A stretch of 64,000 nt of DNA, from NCBI GenBank assembly GCA_020161535.1, contig JAIUNW010000005.1, forward strand, positions 62,001 through 126,000. The letters are read 5' to 3'. The first letter of the stretch is position 1. Every line of letters begins with the position of its first letter. The DNA is from Bacteroidota bacterium. GTDB lineage: Bacteria; Bacteroidota; Bacteroidia; Chitinophagales; Chitinophagaceae. Below the pieces are notes generated by a model. The model did not search any database. It saw only the letters and a list, made by a program, of their open reading frames with translations, and was not told the DNA's origin. This document shows positions 53,849 through 63,384 of the stretch, piece by piece. Both the position numbers and the translations under genes were made by a program.

Positions 53849-54760
53849 CTAGAATTTATCTTTCAGATAATCTGCATAATAGTCTTGCAGATACTCCTTC
53901 AACGCAACCCTCCAATCGCGCATTATATTTAGTTGTCGAAGTTCCAATTTCTTATTGACCAGTCGTTCGCAAGGCGGGCGTTGGGCAAAATAGGTATCCT
54001 TAAAATGCTCGGAAGTAACTTCATTCAACTTCACCTTGTCTTTCAGGTTCAACAAGGCAAGTAATTCTTCAGCAACTTCCATCCGGCTGGTTTGGCCCTT
54101 ACATACCAGGTTATACAATCCCCAGAATTCGGTCTCTATCAGCAATTTCACATTTTTGGCAAAATCAACCGTGTAGGTAGGTGTACCGTCTTTGTCATTT
54201 ACAATGAAAAGTTCTTTTTTTCCAGCTACCAGTTGCTTGATCAGTTTGCTGATGAATTTCTTGTCTTTCGCCGGACCGCCACCCATCATCCATCCTGCAC
54301 GGCACACAATGTATTTGTCGGCGTGCTCAATCACATAGCGCTCGCCCATGTATTTTGAACGTGCGTAGTGACCCAGCGGATTCGGTTGATCCCAGTCGTC
54401 GTATAGTTCTTTTTTTCCGTCGAAAATCCCTGCGGTACTGATGTACAGCAAAGGTACCTGAAGCTCATTTGCCAGGTATACCGCGTTTTCCACAGAAATG
54501 GTGTTGGTCATGTAGGTATCGTCCACATTCAGCTCACAAAATTCAAGGTCGGTGTACGCACCCAGGTGGAATATATAGTCGGGTTTGAATGCCTTCACCT
54601 GTTTTTTGTACTCGTCGAAATCACGAAAATCGAGGAAGCTCAACCAGGGCGCATTTACATCTTTGTCTGTACAAAGCACTTCATAGTCTTCTTTAAAAAT
54701 CTTGTAAAATGCTTCTCCCAGCATGCCGCCTGCGCCAGCCATAAAGACCTTCTTCTTCAT
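53849..54760 (-). CDS. RmlD-like NAD(P)-dependent sugar reductase (SDR)
   Basis: A 303-residue extended SDR with GAGGMLGEAFYKIF near the N-terminus, LSFLDFRDFDEY, STAGIFDGKKELYDDWDQPN and catalytic YxxxK in HYARSKYMGERYV. It resembles dTDP-4-dehydrorhamnose reductases, which reduce a 4-keto-6-deoxy sugar. No RmlA-C genes are in the window, so another keto-sugar substrate is possible. It ends 25 bp before the next gene. Confidence 0.85.
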   Translation of the reverse strand: MKKKVFMAGAGGMLGEAFYKIFKEDYEVLCTDKDVNAPWLSFLDFRDFDEYKKQVKAFKPDYIFHLGAYTDLEFCELNVDDTYMTNTISVENAVYLANELQVPLLYISTAGIFDGKKELYDDWDQPNPLGHYARSKYMGERYVIEHADKYIVCRAGWMMGGGPAKDKKFISKLIKQLVAGKKELFIVNDKDGTPTYTVDFAKNVKLLIETEFWGLYNLVCKGQTSRMEVAEELLALLNLKDKVKLNEVTSEHFKDTYFAQRPPCERLVNKKLELRQLNIMRDWRVALKEYLQDYYADYLKDKF

Positions 54761-54773
54761 TGTATTTGTGGTT

Positions 54774-56003
54774 TTAAATTCCTGAGGTAATAAGTTTAGT
54801 TTCCACTGGAACCGACTTTTCGAGGGCCGGAATCAGTTTTTTCAATTTTTCATAGTATCGTTGGAAATCAAGATCTTCTGCAAATAACCGAGCTTTTTCA
54901 ACCATCAACCGGTAGGGATCCATTGGCAATTGGGCGGCCGTTTTTACAGCCTGTTCAATTGAACCCTTTTTGTATGGGTCGAACAATATGCCCCTGCCCT
55001 CAGCCAGCAATTCCGGAATTCCTCCCAGCTGGCTGGCTATTACTGGTAGTCCGCTAGTCATCGCTTCGATGATGATCATTGGATTGTTTTCATACCATAT
55101 AGCAGGCAGTACCAGGAAATCGGTCTGCCGGAACTGATGAAACAGGTCGCGCTTGTTTAAAACGCCCAGATATACAAGATTGGTATATGTGGCGGCCGCT
55201 TTCCGTACTTCTTCTTCCATTTCGCCATGACCGGCTATAAAAAACGTGCTATCCGGAAATTTTCCGGGCAACGAAAGATAAAGTTCAAGCCCCTTGTCTT
55301 TGGTAAACCTTCCGGCATAGAGAAAACGTCGTTCCACGTTGGTTTTCAAGGGCAAGCGCGGCACTTTATCAACTTCAATCGGATTGTGCAATACCTGTAT
55401 GGGTCGCTTAAAGCCCATCTGGGCAAATTGACCAGCCAGGAAATAACTGGGACTCAACAAAATATCAGGATACTGGTAGGCATGCCTCAAACTGTTGTTG
55501 TAATACGATTCTACCGCCAGCAGACTGGAATGCAAGAAAGAGCCGAACCGGCATTTGTGCAGGGCTACCTGGTAGAATTTACCACCAGCGCAAGCCGTAC
55601 AAATGTTTTTGCCATCGTACAGGTTGTTCCGCGGGCAAACAGCTTTGTAATCATGGAACACCATCATTAAAGTGGCGGCCGTTTTTTCTTTGATCGCCTG
55701 TAAAAGATCGGCGATGGGATATTTATGATAAACATTGTGACAAATCACCAGGCCGATACCATTTTCATGGATCGTGTTTATGATTTTATCAACCAGTTTC
55801 TTATTGAAGAAAAAAGATTTCAGCTCAATTTTTTCTACACCGAGTGAAATGGGGTCGGTCATGAAATGTTTCACTTTCACCGATTCAAAACCCATGTTCA
55901 TCACCGTATGCCCTTCCGCCCTCAGCAGCAAACCGAAGTTCTCCATCACGGTTTCGGAGCCGCCATTGGTCGTGATATACGTATTGAGTTGAAGGATGTT
56001 CAT
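54774..56003 (-). CDS. GT4-family glycosyltransferase
   Basis: A 409-residue GT-B enzyme: MNILQLNTYITTNGGSETVM in the acceptor domain and RFLYAGRFTKDKGLELYLSL, plus AMTSGLPVIASQLGGIPELL in the donor domain with the E-x7-E. A Cys-rich insert (VCPRNNLYDGKNICTACAGG, about 130-150) with paired cysteines appears in several capsular GT4 enzymes. ATG 56003 is preferred because the frame upstream overlaps the next gene. Sugar donor is unknown. Confidence 0.88.
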   Translation of the reverse strand: MNILQLNTYITTNGGSETVMENFGLLLRAEGHTVMNMGFESVKVKHFMTDPISLGVEKIELKSFFFNKKLVDKIINTIHENGIGLVICHNVYHKYPIADLLQAIKEKTAATLMMVFHDYKAVCPRNNLYDGKNICTACAGGKFYQVALHKCRFGSFLHSSLLAVESYYNNSLRHAYQYPDILLSPSYFLAGQFAQMGFKRPIQVLHNPIEVDKVPRLPLKTNVERRFLYAGRFTKDKGLELYLSLPGKFPDSTFFIAGHGEMEEEVRKAAATYTNLVYLGVLNKRDLFHQFRQTDFLVLPAIWYENNPMIIIEAMTSGLPVIASQLGGIPELLAEGRGILFDPYKKGSIEQAVKTAAQLPMDPYRLMVEKARLFAEDLDFQRYYEKLKKLIPALEKSVPVETKLITSGI

Positions 56004-56004
56004 G

Positions 56005-57117
56005 TTATTCTTTCTCGGCAAATATTTTTTCGTAAGCAGCCATCATTTTAGGCTCTGAAAAATTGTTGACAATATAGGCATGCATGGCTTCTGTGCTGTA
56101 AGGCTCGGTAAGCGTTTTTGCCCAGGCGGCAGCAATATCTGCTGCGGGCGTTTCGCATACATGACCGGTAACGCCTTCCTGAATCATTTCTTTCGCGCCA
56201 CCGATATTAGTAAGTACGCAGGGCAGTCCGCACGACATCGCTTCCAATGCTGCCACCGAAAAAGTTTCGACACTGGTAGAACAAAGCGTGAACAGATCGG
56301 CGGCCCAAAAAACGGGTCGCACATCTTTTTGTACACCCGCTAGTATGGCGCGCGATGTCAACCCGCGTTGCTGAATGTGCTGGCGAATTTCCTGTTCCAT
56401 AATACCGCCACCAGCAATCAATAGGTAGGCCTTGATATGGTGTGTATTTTCCAATATCTGCAAAGCTTCGAGCGCACCGGTATGGTTCTTTTCCGGTCGA
56501 AGCGCTGCAGCCATCACAATTAGTTTTGCCGAAGAAGGTATACCGTATTGTGCACGAAAGCCGTCACGGTCCCAGTTGGCCGGCATACTGGTAAAATGAT
56601 CGGTGTTGACACCATTATAAATGATCTTGAAAAAATCTTTTGAGATGCCGTAGGTATCAACGGTGTAGTTCACCTGGTTCACCGAAGCTGCAATCACCTT
56701 GTCGCGTTTGGACAGCAGCGAAAAGTAAAACTTGTGCAGGTTAAACTCTTTCTTATTCAGGTGTATGGTTGTTTGGTAGAAGACAAAAATCCGGGGTTTG
56801 TTTTTCATGCCCAGGCAACCCAGGTAAGCGAAAAGAAAACTGAAAAAGTTCAGGCAAACAATTACTTCTGGTTGCTTTTCCCGAATCAACTTGCGAAGCG
56901 CGCGGATGGGTGCCAGGTGAAACTTTGAGCGCCGTGGAAATGGATGAAATTCAACCGACGCATCAAACTCCGTACACAGCGGGTTATTATCGCTCAAGCT
57001 GACAAGGTATTGCCGAACAGTTTTCTTTTCCGCCAGTAAGGCCGAAATACGAACGATCAGTTTTTCCAAACCGCCAACCGGCAGCGCCGGTGATATATAG
57101 AGTACGCTGGATACCAT
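56005..57117 (-). CDS. GT4-family glycosyltransferase
   Basis: A 370-residue GT-B enzyme beginning with YISPALPVGGLEKLIVRISA and carrying AAALRPEKNHTGALEALQIL and ALEAMSCGLPCVLTNIGGAK with the E-x7-E motif. It lies 5 bp after the polymerase gene and 1 bp before the next glycosyltransferase start. The two consecutive GT4 enzymes would add successive sugars. Confidence 0.88.
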   Translation of the reverse strand: MVSSVLYISPALPVGGLEKLIVRISALLAEKKTVRQYLVSLSDNNPLCTEFDASVEFHPFPRRSKFHLAPIRALRKLIREKQPEVIVCLNFFSFLFAYLGCLGMKNKPRIFVFYQTTIHLNKKEFNLHKFYFSLLSKRDKVIAASVNQVNYTVDTYGISKDFFKIIYNGVNTDHFTSMPANWDRDGFRAQYGIPSSAKLIVMAAALRPEKNHTGALEALQILENTHHIKAYLLIAGGGIMEQEIRQHIQQRGLTSRAILAGVQKDVRPVFWAADLFTLCSTSVETFSVAALEAMSCGLPCVLTNIGGAKEMIQEGVTGHVCETPAADIAAAWAKTLTEPYSTEAMHAYIVNNFSEPKMMAAYEKIFAEKE

Positions 57118-57122
57118 GAATC

Positions 57123-58487
57123 TTACTGTGGTTTTAATTGAGCTATTCGTTCACGCATCGTCAGCATTATACTGCTGACTTTTTTCCGGAGGAAATCATT
57201 TTCTGCTGCAATCGTGGCAAGAAACACATAGGTTATACTCTCCACCAATTGGTGGTTTTGTCCGAAGCAATAGATATACAAAAAGAGCAAGGCCACCACC
57301 ATGGAAGGGAACTTGTCATTTAAACGAAGGTTGTTTCTGATCAGTGACCAGGAAAAAATGACATAGGCCACCAGGCCGACCAAACCAAATTCAATTAAAA
57401 TGGTCAGTGGACCATTGTGCGGCGGCAGGTTGGTATGACCGAGGTCTCTGATAACAAAGCCCCAGTAGCCGATACCAAATAATTGTTCCACAAATGTCAG
57501 GCTTAGGTAGGCACCAAAGGCATCATTGCTTGCCTCCTCACGCCAGTCGAGCGCTTCCAATGAACCGGCATTGTAGTTTAAACCGAGGTGTTTGCGCATA
57601 ACGGCAATGGGTTCATCTACCAGTCGCAAAGTGACATAATCCAGGAATTCGGTCTTCAAGTCAAATACCGAACTCAGCCAGGCAAATGTTGCCAGTACGC
57701 CAATCACGATACCGGCACCGATCACCACCGTTCGGATGAGTTTGCCGGTATTTCTTTCTTTAATGCTGTTTCTTATGATAAGAAAGGCAGCCATAACAAT
57801 GATACTAAGAATTGCGCTTCGCGAAGTAGACAACACAATACCAAGACCATATATCGGTAACAACGCCAAAAGGAATCGATTCCACAAGTCTTTGTTGAGG
57901 TAGTCGTTCAGGATGATCACAAAGGCCATGCCCGTGATACAGCCATAAAAGCCGTGGTTGATGGTTTCCATACGGCGGCCTGTTTCATCCAGCTCTGCTT
58001 CGATACCTAACATTGCCTGGTAAACGCGCTCAACCGGAAACTCACCAACATCTATATACGTAAATACCAGGTCAGCAAAACAAATCAAGCCCGATAAGAT
58101 AATGGCGATCTTTAACAGGTCGGTTCGCCGGTTAAAATAGTAGTGATAGGCCACAAAAGTAGTAATGAAAGAAAGCGCGTTTGTTTTGATATACTCAAAC
58201 GTCATTATATCATTAAACTCAGTGGTGAGTAAGGAGTAAATAATAAAGACTGGTATAAACATCACGCTGCTATGCAGAAAAGCAGCGCCTTTAAAATCTT
58301 TCATTGAAACAAGCGTTCTGGCAAAAATGGCCAATCCAATCAATGCCCGCACGTTAATGGGAAAGCCGCCGAACGTGAAATTCATGTCAGCTATCGTAAG
58401 GGTAAAGAACAACACCACAACCACCTCGGGGTACTTGTAGAGCACCCACCCGCCAAAAATGGCAACTATTAAAAGGAGTAATACCAT
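57123..58487 (-). CDS. O-antigen/exopolysaccharide polymerase (Wzy-like)
   Basis: A 454-residue inner-membrane protein with about eleven or twelve membrane helices and a large periplasmic loop (about 285-345) typical of Wzy/WaaL proteins. The sequence GLGIVLSTSRSAILSIIVMA is the common short motif before the loop, and NLPPHNGPLTILIEFG after it contains the H-x-G motif. It would join flipped repeat units in the periplasm. Position next to Wzx and Wzc supports Wzy rather than ligase. No gene symbol is given because Wzy sequences are too variable. Confidence 0.85.
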   Translation of the reverse strand: MVLLLLIVAIFGGWVLYKYPEVVVVLFFTLTIADMNFTFGGFPINVRALIGLAIFARTLVSMKDFKGAAFLHSSVMFIPVFIIYSLLTTEFNDIMTFEYIKTNALSFITTFVAYHYYFNRRTDLLKIAIILSGLICFADLVFTYIDVGEFPVERVYQAMLGIEAELDETGRRMETINHGFYGCITGMAFVIILNDYLNKDLWNRFLLALLPIYGLGIVLSTSRSAILSIIVMAAFLIIRNSIKERNTGKLIRTVVIGAGIVIGVLATFAWLSSVFDLKTEFLDYVTLRLVDEPIAVMRKHLGLNYNAGSLEALDWREEASNDAFGAYLSLTFVEQLFGIGYWGFVIRDLGHTNLPPHNGPLTILIEFGLVGLVAYVIFSWSLIRNNLRLNDKFPSMVVALLFLYIYCFGQNHQLVESITYVFLATIAAENDFLRKKVSSIMLTMRERIAQLKPQ

Positions 58488-58491
58488 ATGA

Positions 58492-59514
58492 TCAAGTGAT
58501 GTTTTGCATATTTCGGTTGGTCAGTTTCTGCGCCACTGCTTTCAGGTAATGGCCCTTAAAACGGCGCGTAAGCTCACCCAGGAACAATTGGTTGTAGTGG
58601 CCACTCTTTACACAGATCACCATCCACTTTTCAAATATTAGTTTTTCCAGTAGTTCAATATTGTAACCGGGTATCTCCCTTATTTGATTTAGTAAACGCA
58701 CAATCCAATTCGATAAAGCACGAATCTTTGCCGTGTCCTTAAAATAAGCGCCATTATAGGCCATCAGCCAGGTGTGCAATTCGAGGTCTTCGCTGGTGAA
58801 TGATAGATGCAGCCCTTTAAACATCCGCTCCATGATCATCCTGATCCTATCATACATGGCCGCTTCTTTCACCGCACTGATATTGGTATCATGTATACGG
58901 TATTTGGTCAGAAAAGAGGGAATGTTTTTTATCATCGAATGCGCGGCAATCCGATACCAAAGGTCAAAATCCTCGGCCAACTGATAAGATTCTGAAAAGT
59001 ACAGATCCTTAATCACGCCGTTACGTAACATGACCGACGAGTGGCAAAAACAATTACCGGCAATAAAATGTGTACGTGAATCGCCGTCGTTAACAGGAAA
59101 ACGCACTTCACGCATAATATCACCTTCCTTGTTGATGGTATAGTAATACGTACCACACATACCATATTCAGGATTTGATTCCATAAAATCAACCTGTTCT
59201 CTTATGCGATCAGGAAGTGAAATATCATCACTATCGAGCGTAGCCAGGTATTTTCCATTGGCCAGGGTCAAGGCTTTGTTTCTCGATTTCACGATGCCCA
59301 GGTTCTGGCCGTTGTCGTGAAACTTAATACGCGGATCGTTATAGCTATTGATGATTTGCACCGTTTCGTCGGTAGAGCCATCGTTAATGAGTATAATCTC
59401 CAGGTTCGAATAACTCTGGACAAGCAAACTATCGATTGCTTCTCTCAGGTATTTTTCTGAGTTATACACTGTCATTAAAACAGAAACAAGTGGTAATGGG
59501 GTTCGATCGGACAT
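58492..59514 (-). CDS. GT2-family glycosyltransferase (paralogue of the one at 52.8 kb)
   Basis: A 340-residue GT-A enzyme: LVSVLMTVYNSEKYLREAID, INDGSTDE, DSDD and FCHSSVMLRNGVIKD. Its C-terminal helical extension aligns with that of the GT2 at 52798-53823, indicating duplication and divergence within the cluster. It lies 4 bp upstream of the polymerase gene. It probably adds an early sugar of the repeat. Confidence 0.9.
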   Translation of the reverse strand: MSDRTPLPLVSVLMTVYNSEKYLREAIDSLLVQSYSNLEIILINDGSTDETVQIINSYNDPRIKFHDNGQNLGIVKSRNKALTLANGKYLATLDSDDISLPDRIREQVDFMESNPEYGMCGTYYYTINKEGDIMREVRFPVNDGDSRTHFIAGNCFCHSSVMLRNGVIKDLYFSESYQLAEDFDLWYRIAAHSMIKNIPSFLTKYRIHDTNISAVKEAAMYDRIRMIMERMFKGLHLSFTSEDLELHTWLMAYNGAYFKDTAKIRALSNWIVRLLNQIREIPGYNIELLEKLIFEKWMVICVKSGHYNQLFLGELTRRFKGHYLKAVAQKLTNRNMQNIT

Positions 59515-59520
59515 GCAGGG

Positions 59521-60825
59521 TCAGTTTGTTGTTACTTGGTTTTTACTTCGAAACAGGTAGTCCCGAAAAATAATTACAAGCAAAAGGAAATAGGTAAGGT
59601 GTCCGAGCGTGTATCCTATGGGCGCTCCTTTCAAGCCAAAAATATTGAGAAATAAGATACTGAACCCAATCTGGCAGGAGAAACTAATCACCTCCATCAC
59701 CAGGTATGTTTTGGTCATGGCTTTGGCCAGCATCAGGTAACCCAATACCCAGCCCGCCATCTTACAAATATCGCCGGTAAGTTGATAGGGAAACAGTCCA
59801 TTCATCGGTTCAAAGGCTGGTGTAAACAGCACTTTAATGATCAGTCCCCTAAACACATAAATGCAGACCGCGCCAATTAAAAGAAAAGGCATGATCATTT
59901 TATAGGTATTGAAGATTTCTTTCCGGATGGCTGCTTTCTCGGACAAGGCAGCCAGCTTCGGTAGAAAATAGATACTTAACGCCGTCATCACCACATACAG
60001 GTACATATTGGAAATCCGGTTCACGCCTTCCCAAATGCCCGCATCGTTCAGCGATTCGTGGTTGATAATATAATTTCGAATGAACATCTGGTTCAGCGGG
60101 CCGTTTATCGCCGCCACCAGCGCCATCAAAGAAAAGCTGAATAGCTGACGAACCGCCGGCTTGTCGATGGCCGTAAAGACCGCCTTCGGCTTTAACCAGG
60201 AATGTTTAAGAAAAAAAGGAATTGTACAGAGAAAAGCGATCGACTGATAGGTGACCACCGAAATAAGCGCGCCATTGATACCAAAACGATAGGTAAGAAT
60301 AACGGTAAATACCAGGCCAAAGATGCTGCCAACCAGGTTCGACAAAAAGAAGACCCGGTATTCTTTGAAACCATTGCTCACGGCCAGCACAAAGGCATTC
60401 AGCGCGTAAAAAACGAGCGACAAGCCAAATACCAGAAATACGAATGGATATTGGTTGCTGCCAAGTACTTTCTCCGAAAGAAAACTTGCACCAAAAATCA
60501 ACACCAGGCTCACGACTACCGATGCCACCAGGGTGATATAACAGGCAGCGGTAATGTATTTAGCGTATTTCTCTTTTTCGTTTGAGAACTCAGAAACATA
60601 CTTGGTCAGCCCCACCGTTATACCACCATTCGCCAATTGCAGCAATACAGTGGTAAAATTGTTCAACTGTCCAATCAGCGCAACACCCGCCGGGCCAATC
60701 AAAGAAGCGACTACTTTCAGGCTAATAAAACCTGTCAGCATTTTGAAAGCCGTCACAAAAGCACCAGAAACGGATACCCTGAACGACTCCAGTGCCATCA
60801 TGGCTTTAATCCGGTTAAAAATCAT
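59521..60825 (-). CDS. Lipid-linked oligosaccharide flippase (Wzx-like)
   Basis: A 434-residue membrane protein of the MOP/polysaccharide-transport superfamily with about twelve to fourteen helices. It begins with SVSGAFVTAFKMLTGFISLK and contains LIGPAGVALIGQLNNFTTVL and FVLAVSNGFKEYRVFF, close to the WzxE/O-antigen type. It would flip the undecaprenyl-linked unit to the periplasm. ATG 60825 is preferred over GTG 60840, because a GGAGG sequence lies 7 bp in front of it, rare in this phylum. It lies ~200 bp after the Wzc gene and opens the biosynthetic part of the operon. Confidence 0.9.
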   Translation of the reverse strand: MIFNRIKAMMALESFRVSVSGAFVTAFKMLTGFISLKVVASLIGPAGVALIGQLNNFTTVLLQLANGGITVGLTKYVSEFSNEKEKYAKYITAACYITLVASVVVSLVLIFGASFLSEKVLGSNQYPFVFLVFGLSLVFYALNAFVLAVSNGFKEYRVFFLSNLVGSIFGLVFTVILTYRFGINGALISVVTYQSIAFLCTIPFFLKHSWLKPKAVFTAIDKPAVRQLFSFSLMALVAAINGPLNQMFIRNYIINHESLNDAGIWEGVNRISNMYLYVVMTALSIYFLPKLAALSEKAAIRKEIFNTYKMIMPFLLIGAVCIYVFRGLIIKVLFTPAFEPMNGLFPYQLTGDICKMAGWVLGYLMLAKAMTKTYLVMEVISFSCQIGFSILFLNIFGLKGAPIGYTLGHLTYFLLLVIIFRDYLFRSKNQVTTN

Positions 60826-61039
60826 CGTTTTCCCCTCCACAACTGATCTGTTAAGTTTTTTTGCCCGGTTTGGTTAAAGGCTTCGCCCCGTCAGTCACAG
60901 GAAAGCAGACCAACGAAGCGGCTTTTCCTAAACGTCAGCACATTATAAAAATTGGCTAACATATAGGATTTGCCTGCCGGAACCGGAAGTTCCTGCTACC
61001 GCTCATCGCCTTCCCGCTAAATAGTCAGCAAATACCAGC
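60826..61039. other. Intergenic gap between the export genes and the wzx-led genes
   Basis: About 214 bp without an ORF, the longest gap in the cluster. It contains a small palindrome GGAAC-CGGAA-GTTCC (about 60979-60993) and a GGAGG before the flippase start. No terminator or TAnnTTTG promoter is evident on the minus strand, so it may hold an unrecognised internal promoter or be only an untranslated spacer. Confidence 0.5.
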
Positions 61040-63364
61040 TTAAGCACCGGCCTTTCGCCAGTAGCCTTCGTAGGCAGTCTTATTTTCATGACCATAACCG
61101 TAACCAACACCATAGCTGTTCTTGCCGATTCCACGGTTCTTTACACCATTGAAAATCAATGCAATATTCCTAATTCCAGCCAGGGTCATAGAATCCTCCA
61201 ACATGCCAATATATGATTTCGGCGTATAGTTATGCCGGGTTACATACAGTGTCAAATCTGTTTCTTTTCCAATTACAAATGCATCATTCAAGGCCCGTAC
61301 AGGGGGCGTATCTATGATGATGCAATCGAATTGGTTGGCCAAATCAGCAATAAGCTTATCCAGCTTCTCTTTGGTGATCAGGTCAGAAACACTTTCATGA
61401 AAGCCTCCTGAAGGCAATATGAACAGGTTGGAATGGGCGGGTGCCCGTTGGATAAGATTTTGAACAGATGCACCGTCGGCCAGTATATCTGTAATTCCTT
61501 TTTCATTGCTCACGCCAAATTGTTCGCTGACTTTTGGCCGGTGAAGGTCAAATTCCAACAAGCAAATTCGCTTGCCACTTCTTGCCATGCTTAGTGCCAG
61601 GTTCGAAGACACAAAGCTTTTTCCTTCGCCTTCAATAGATGAAGTAACCATGATCTTTTTGGCGTTGGGCGCAATGGAGAACACCGTGGTTCTAATCTGC
61701 CTGAACTGCTCCAGCAAGAAGCTGCGCTTGGGTTCAGTAATCAGTTTTTCGGCGTCTTTCGATTCAATGAGTTCACCGATAATGGGATATCCGGTCAATG
61801 AATTCAGGTCGTCGCGGTAAAGAACCTTGCCGTTCATAGCATCTTTGGCCGATACAAACAAGGCGCCCAGGCCAAATGGCGCGATCAGCGCAAGCAGGGC
61901 GATCAGTTCTTTCTTCGGACTAACCGGTTTTGATAATGTAGTTGGTTTGTTGATCACTGCACCACTCGCTTCGGTGGAAGTCAGAGAGTACAATATCTGG
62001 TCGCGTTGACGCAGCAAGTCGTTGAACTGCTCCTGCTTCATGTTACGCTGACGGCTAACATCAAGTAGGGCGCGTTCTTTTTGCGGCACGGTGCGAAGCA
62101 TGCCTGAGTATTGGTTCACATCTGAACCCAATTGCTCGCGACTGGCAAGCAATGATCTTCGTTGCGTTTGGATGGCTTCCAGAATACCCGGGCGCATTTT
62201 ATCAATTTCATTCTGCCGGGCAGTCAACATGGGGTTGTTTTCGGCCGTGGTTTTAGACAACCGCTGGTAGTCAACTTCCGCATCGTACAATTTCTGCATC
62301 AATGTAGACAACTCTTGGTTGGCCACACCAGAAGTTGATGGCACCAATCCACCGGCTTTCTTCGAGTTAATGTATTTCTCCATCTCATTGAGGCTGGCCA
62401 GTTGCATACTCATTTCGTTCAACTGACGATCGCCCGCTTCTACGCGCTGCAAATACAACCTCGACTGCTCGCTCATATCAACCACATTTTCTGCGGTCCG
62501 ATAGCTCTGGATTCTTTTTTCAATTGAATCAAGTTGGCCACCTTCTTCTTTGATCCGGTTGTTCAGCCATTCGAGCGTGCGCGCGGCGGTTGAGTTCTTT
62601 TTCTCTACTGAACCGAGCAAATACGCATTGATGACCTCACTCAAAATGGCTTCACCCCGTGCAGGCACTTCGTCGCGAATCTTCAGATCGATAACCGACG
62701 ATTGACGAGAGGTGGCATTGGTGATTAAGCCATCCAGCACATTCTCGGAGGTTTTCAAAACTGACAAGAGAGAAAAGGAAAACGCTCTTTCTTCGATGGG
62801 TTTGCTGGCATCCCGACGATAGTTCGGGTTATTGATAAAACGGATATCATTGCCGTTTAAAACCTTCCATTGATTCAATACGAAAGATTGGCCGTCAACA
62901 TTTACACCAGCCTTATCAATACGCAAGTTCATTGGTGCCGTTGTGGGGAGAAGAGAATCAGGCTTACGCGCTTCCACCAATACCGGACAAGAATAATAGG
63001 CAGAGAAGGTCTTTATGCCATCTTTTTCGGTGATCGGTGCATAAAGACGCAAGTCTTTTACAATTTTTGAGATGGCTGAACCCGAACGCAATAACTCTCT
63101 TTCGTTACCCACCACACTTTGAGAGCGGAATGGGTCGAGTGTTTGTTCGATCCTCGATGATTCAGTACCGTTTTCCACGTCACGAATCAATACGCTGGCC
63201 GAGGTCTCATACAAGTTAGGCGTCGCCTTGAGAAAATAGTAAGCCAATCCGCCGCACAATAACAACATGATCAAAAACACATACCAATACGGCAGGTATT
63301 TATAACGCAGGTGTTGGAAAAAACCTTCCTTACCCGTTTTCATTTCTTTTGCAGAACTTTTCAT
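61040..63364 (-). CDS. Wzc-type tyrosine autokinase / chain-length regulator
   Basis: A 774-residue inner-membrane protein that controls polymerisation and export. Residues about 20-45 and 510-530 are membrane helices enclosing the periplasmic Wzz domain with long coiled coil (about 265-460). The cytoplasmic BY-kinase has Walker A SSIEGEGKSF (about 573-582), Walker A' LLEFDLHRPK (about 600) and Walker B CIIIDTPPV (about 685). The C-terminal 25 residues carry a cluster of five tyrosines (SYGVGYGYG and AYEGYW), the usual autophosphorylation tail. It is 20 bp after the export gene. Confidence 0.92.
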   Translation of the reverse strand: MKSSAKEMKTGKEGFFQHLRYKYLPYWYVFLIMLLLCGGLAYYFLKATPNLYETSASVLIRDVENGTESSRIEQTLDPFRSQSVVGNERELLRSGSAISKIVKDLRLYAPITEKDGIKTFSAYYSCPVLVEARKPDSLLPTTAPMNLRIDKAGVNVDGQSFVLNQWKVLNGNDIRFINNPNYRRDASKPIEERAFSFSLLSVLKTSENVLDGLITNATSRQSSVIDLKIRDEVPARGEAILSEVINAYLLGSVEKKNSTAARTLEWLNNRIKEEGGQLDSIEKRIQSYRTAENVVDMSEQSRLYLQRVEAGDRQLNEMSMQLASLNEMEKYINSKKAGGLVPSTSGVANQELSTLMQKLYDAEVDYQRLSKTTAENNPMLTARQNEIDKMRPGILEAIQTQRRSLLASREQLGSDVNQYSGMLRTVPQKERALLDVSRQRNMKQEQFNDLLRQRDQILYSLTSTEASGAVINKPTTLSKPVSPKKELIALLALIAPFGLGALFVSAKDAMNGKVLYRDDLNSLTGYPIIGELIESKDAEKLITEPKRSFLLEQFRQIRTTVFSIAPNAKKIMVTSSIEGEGKSFVSSNLALSMARSGKRICLLEFDLHRPKVSEQFGVSNEKGITDILADGASVQNLIQRAPAHSNLFILPSGGFHESVSDLITKEKLDKLIADLANQFDCIIIDTPPVRALNDAFVIGKETDLTLYVTRHNYTPKSYIGMLEDSMTLAGIRNIALIFNGVKNRGIGKNSYGVGYGYGHENKTAYEGYWRKAGA

Positions 63365-63384
63365 ACAAAGTCAGATTGCTTTTA

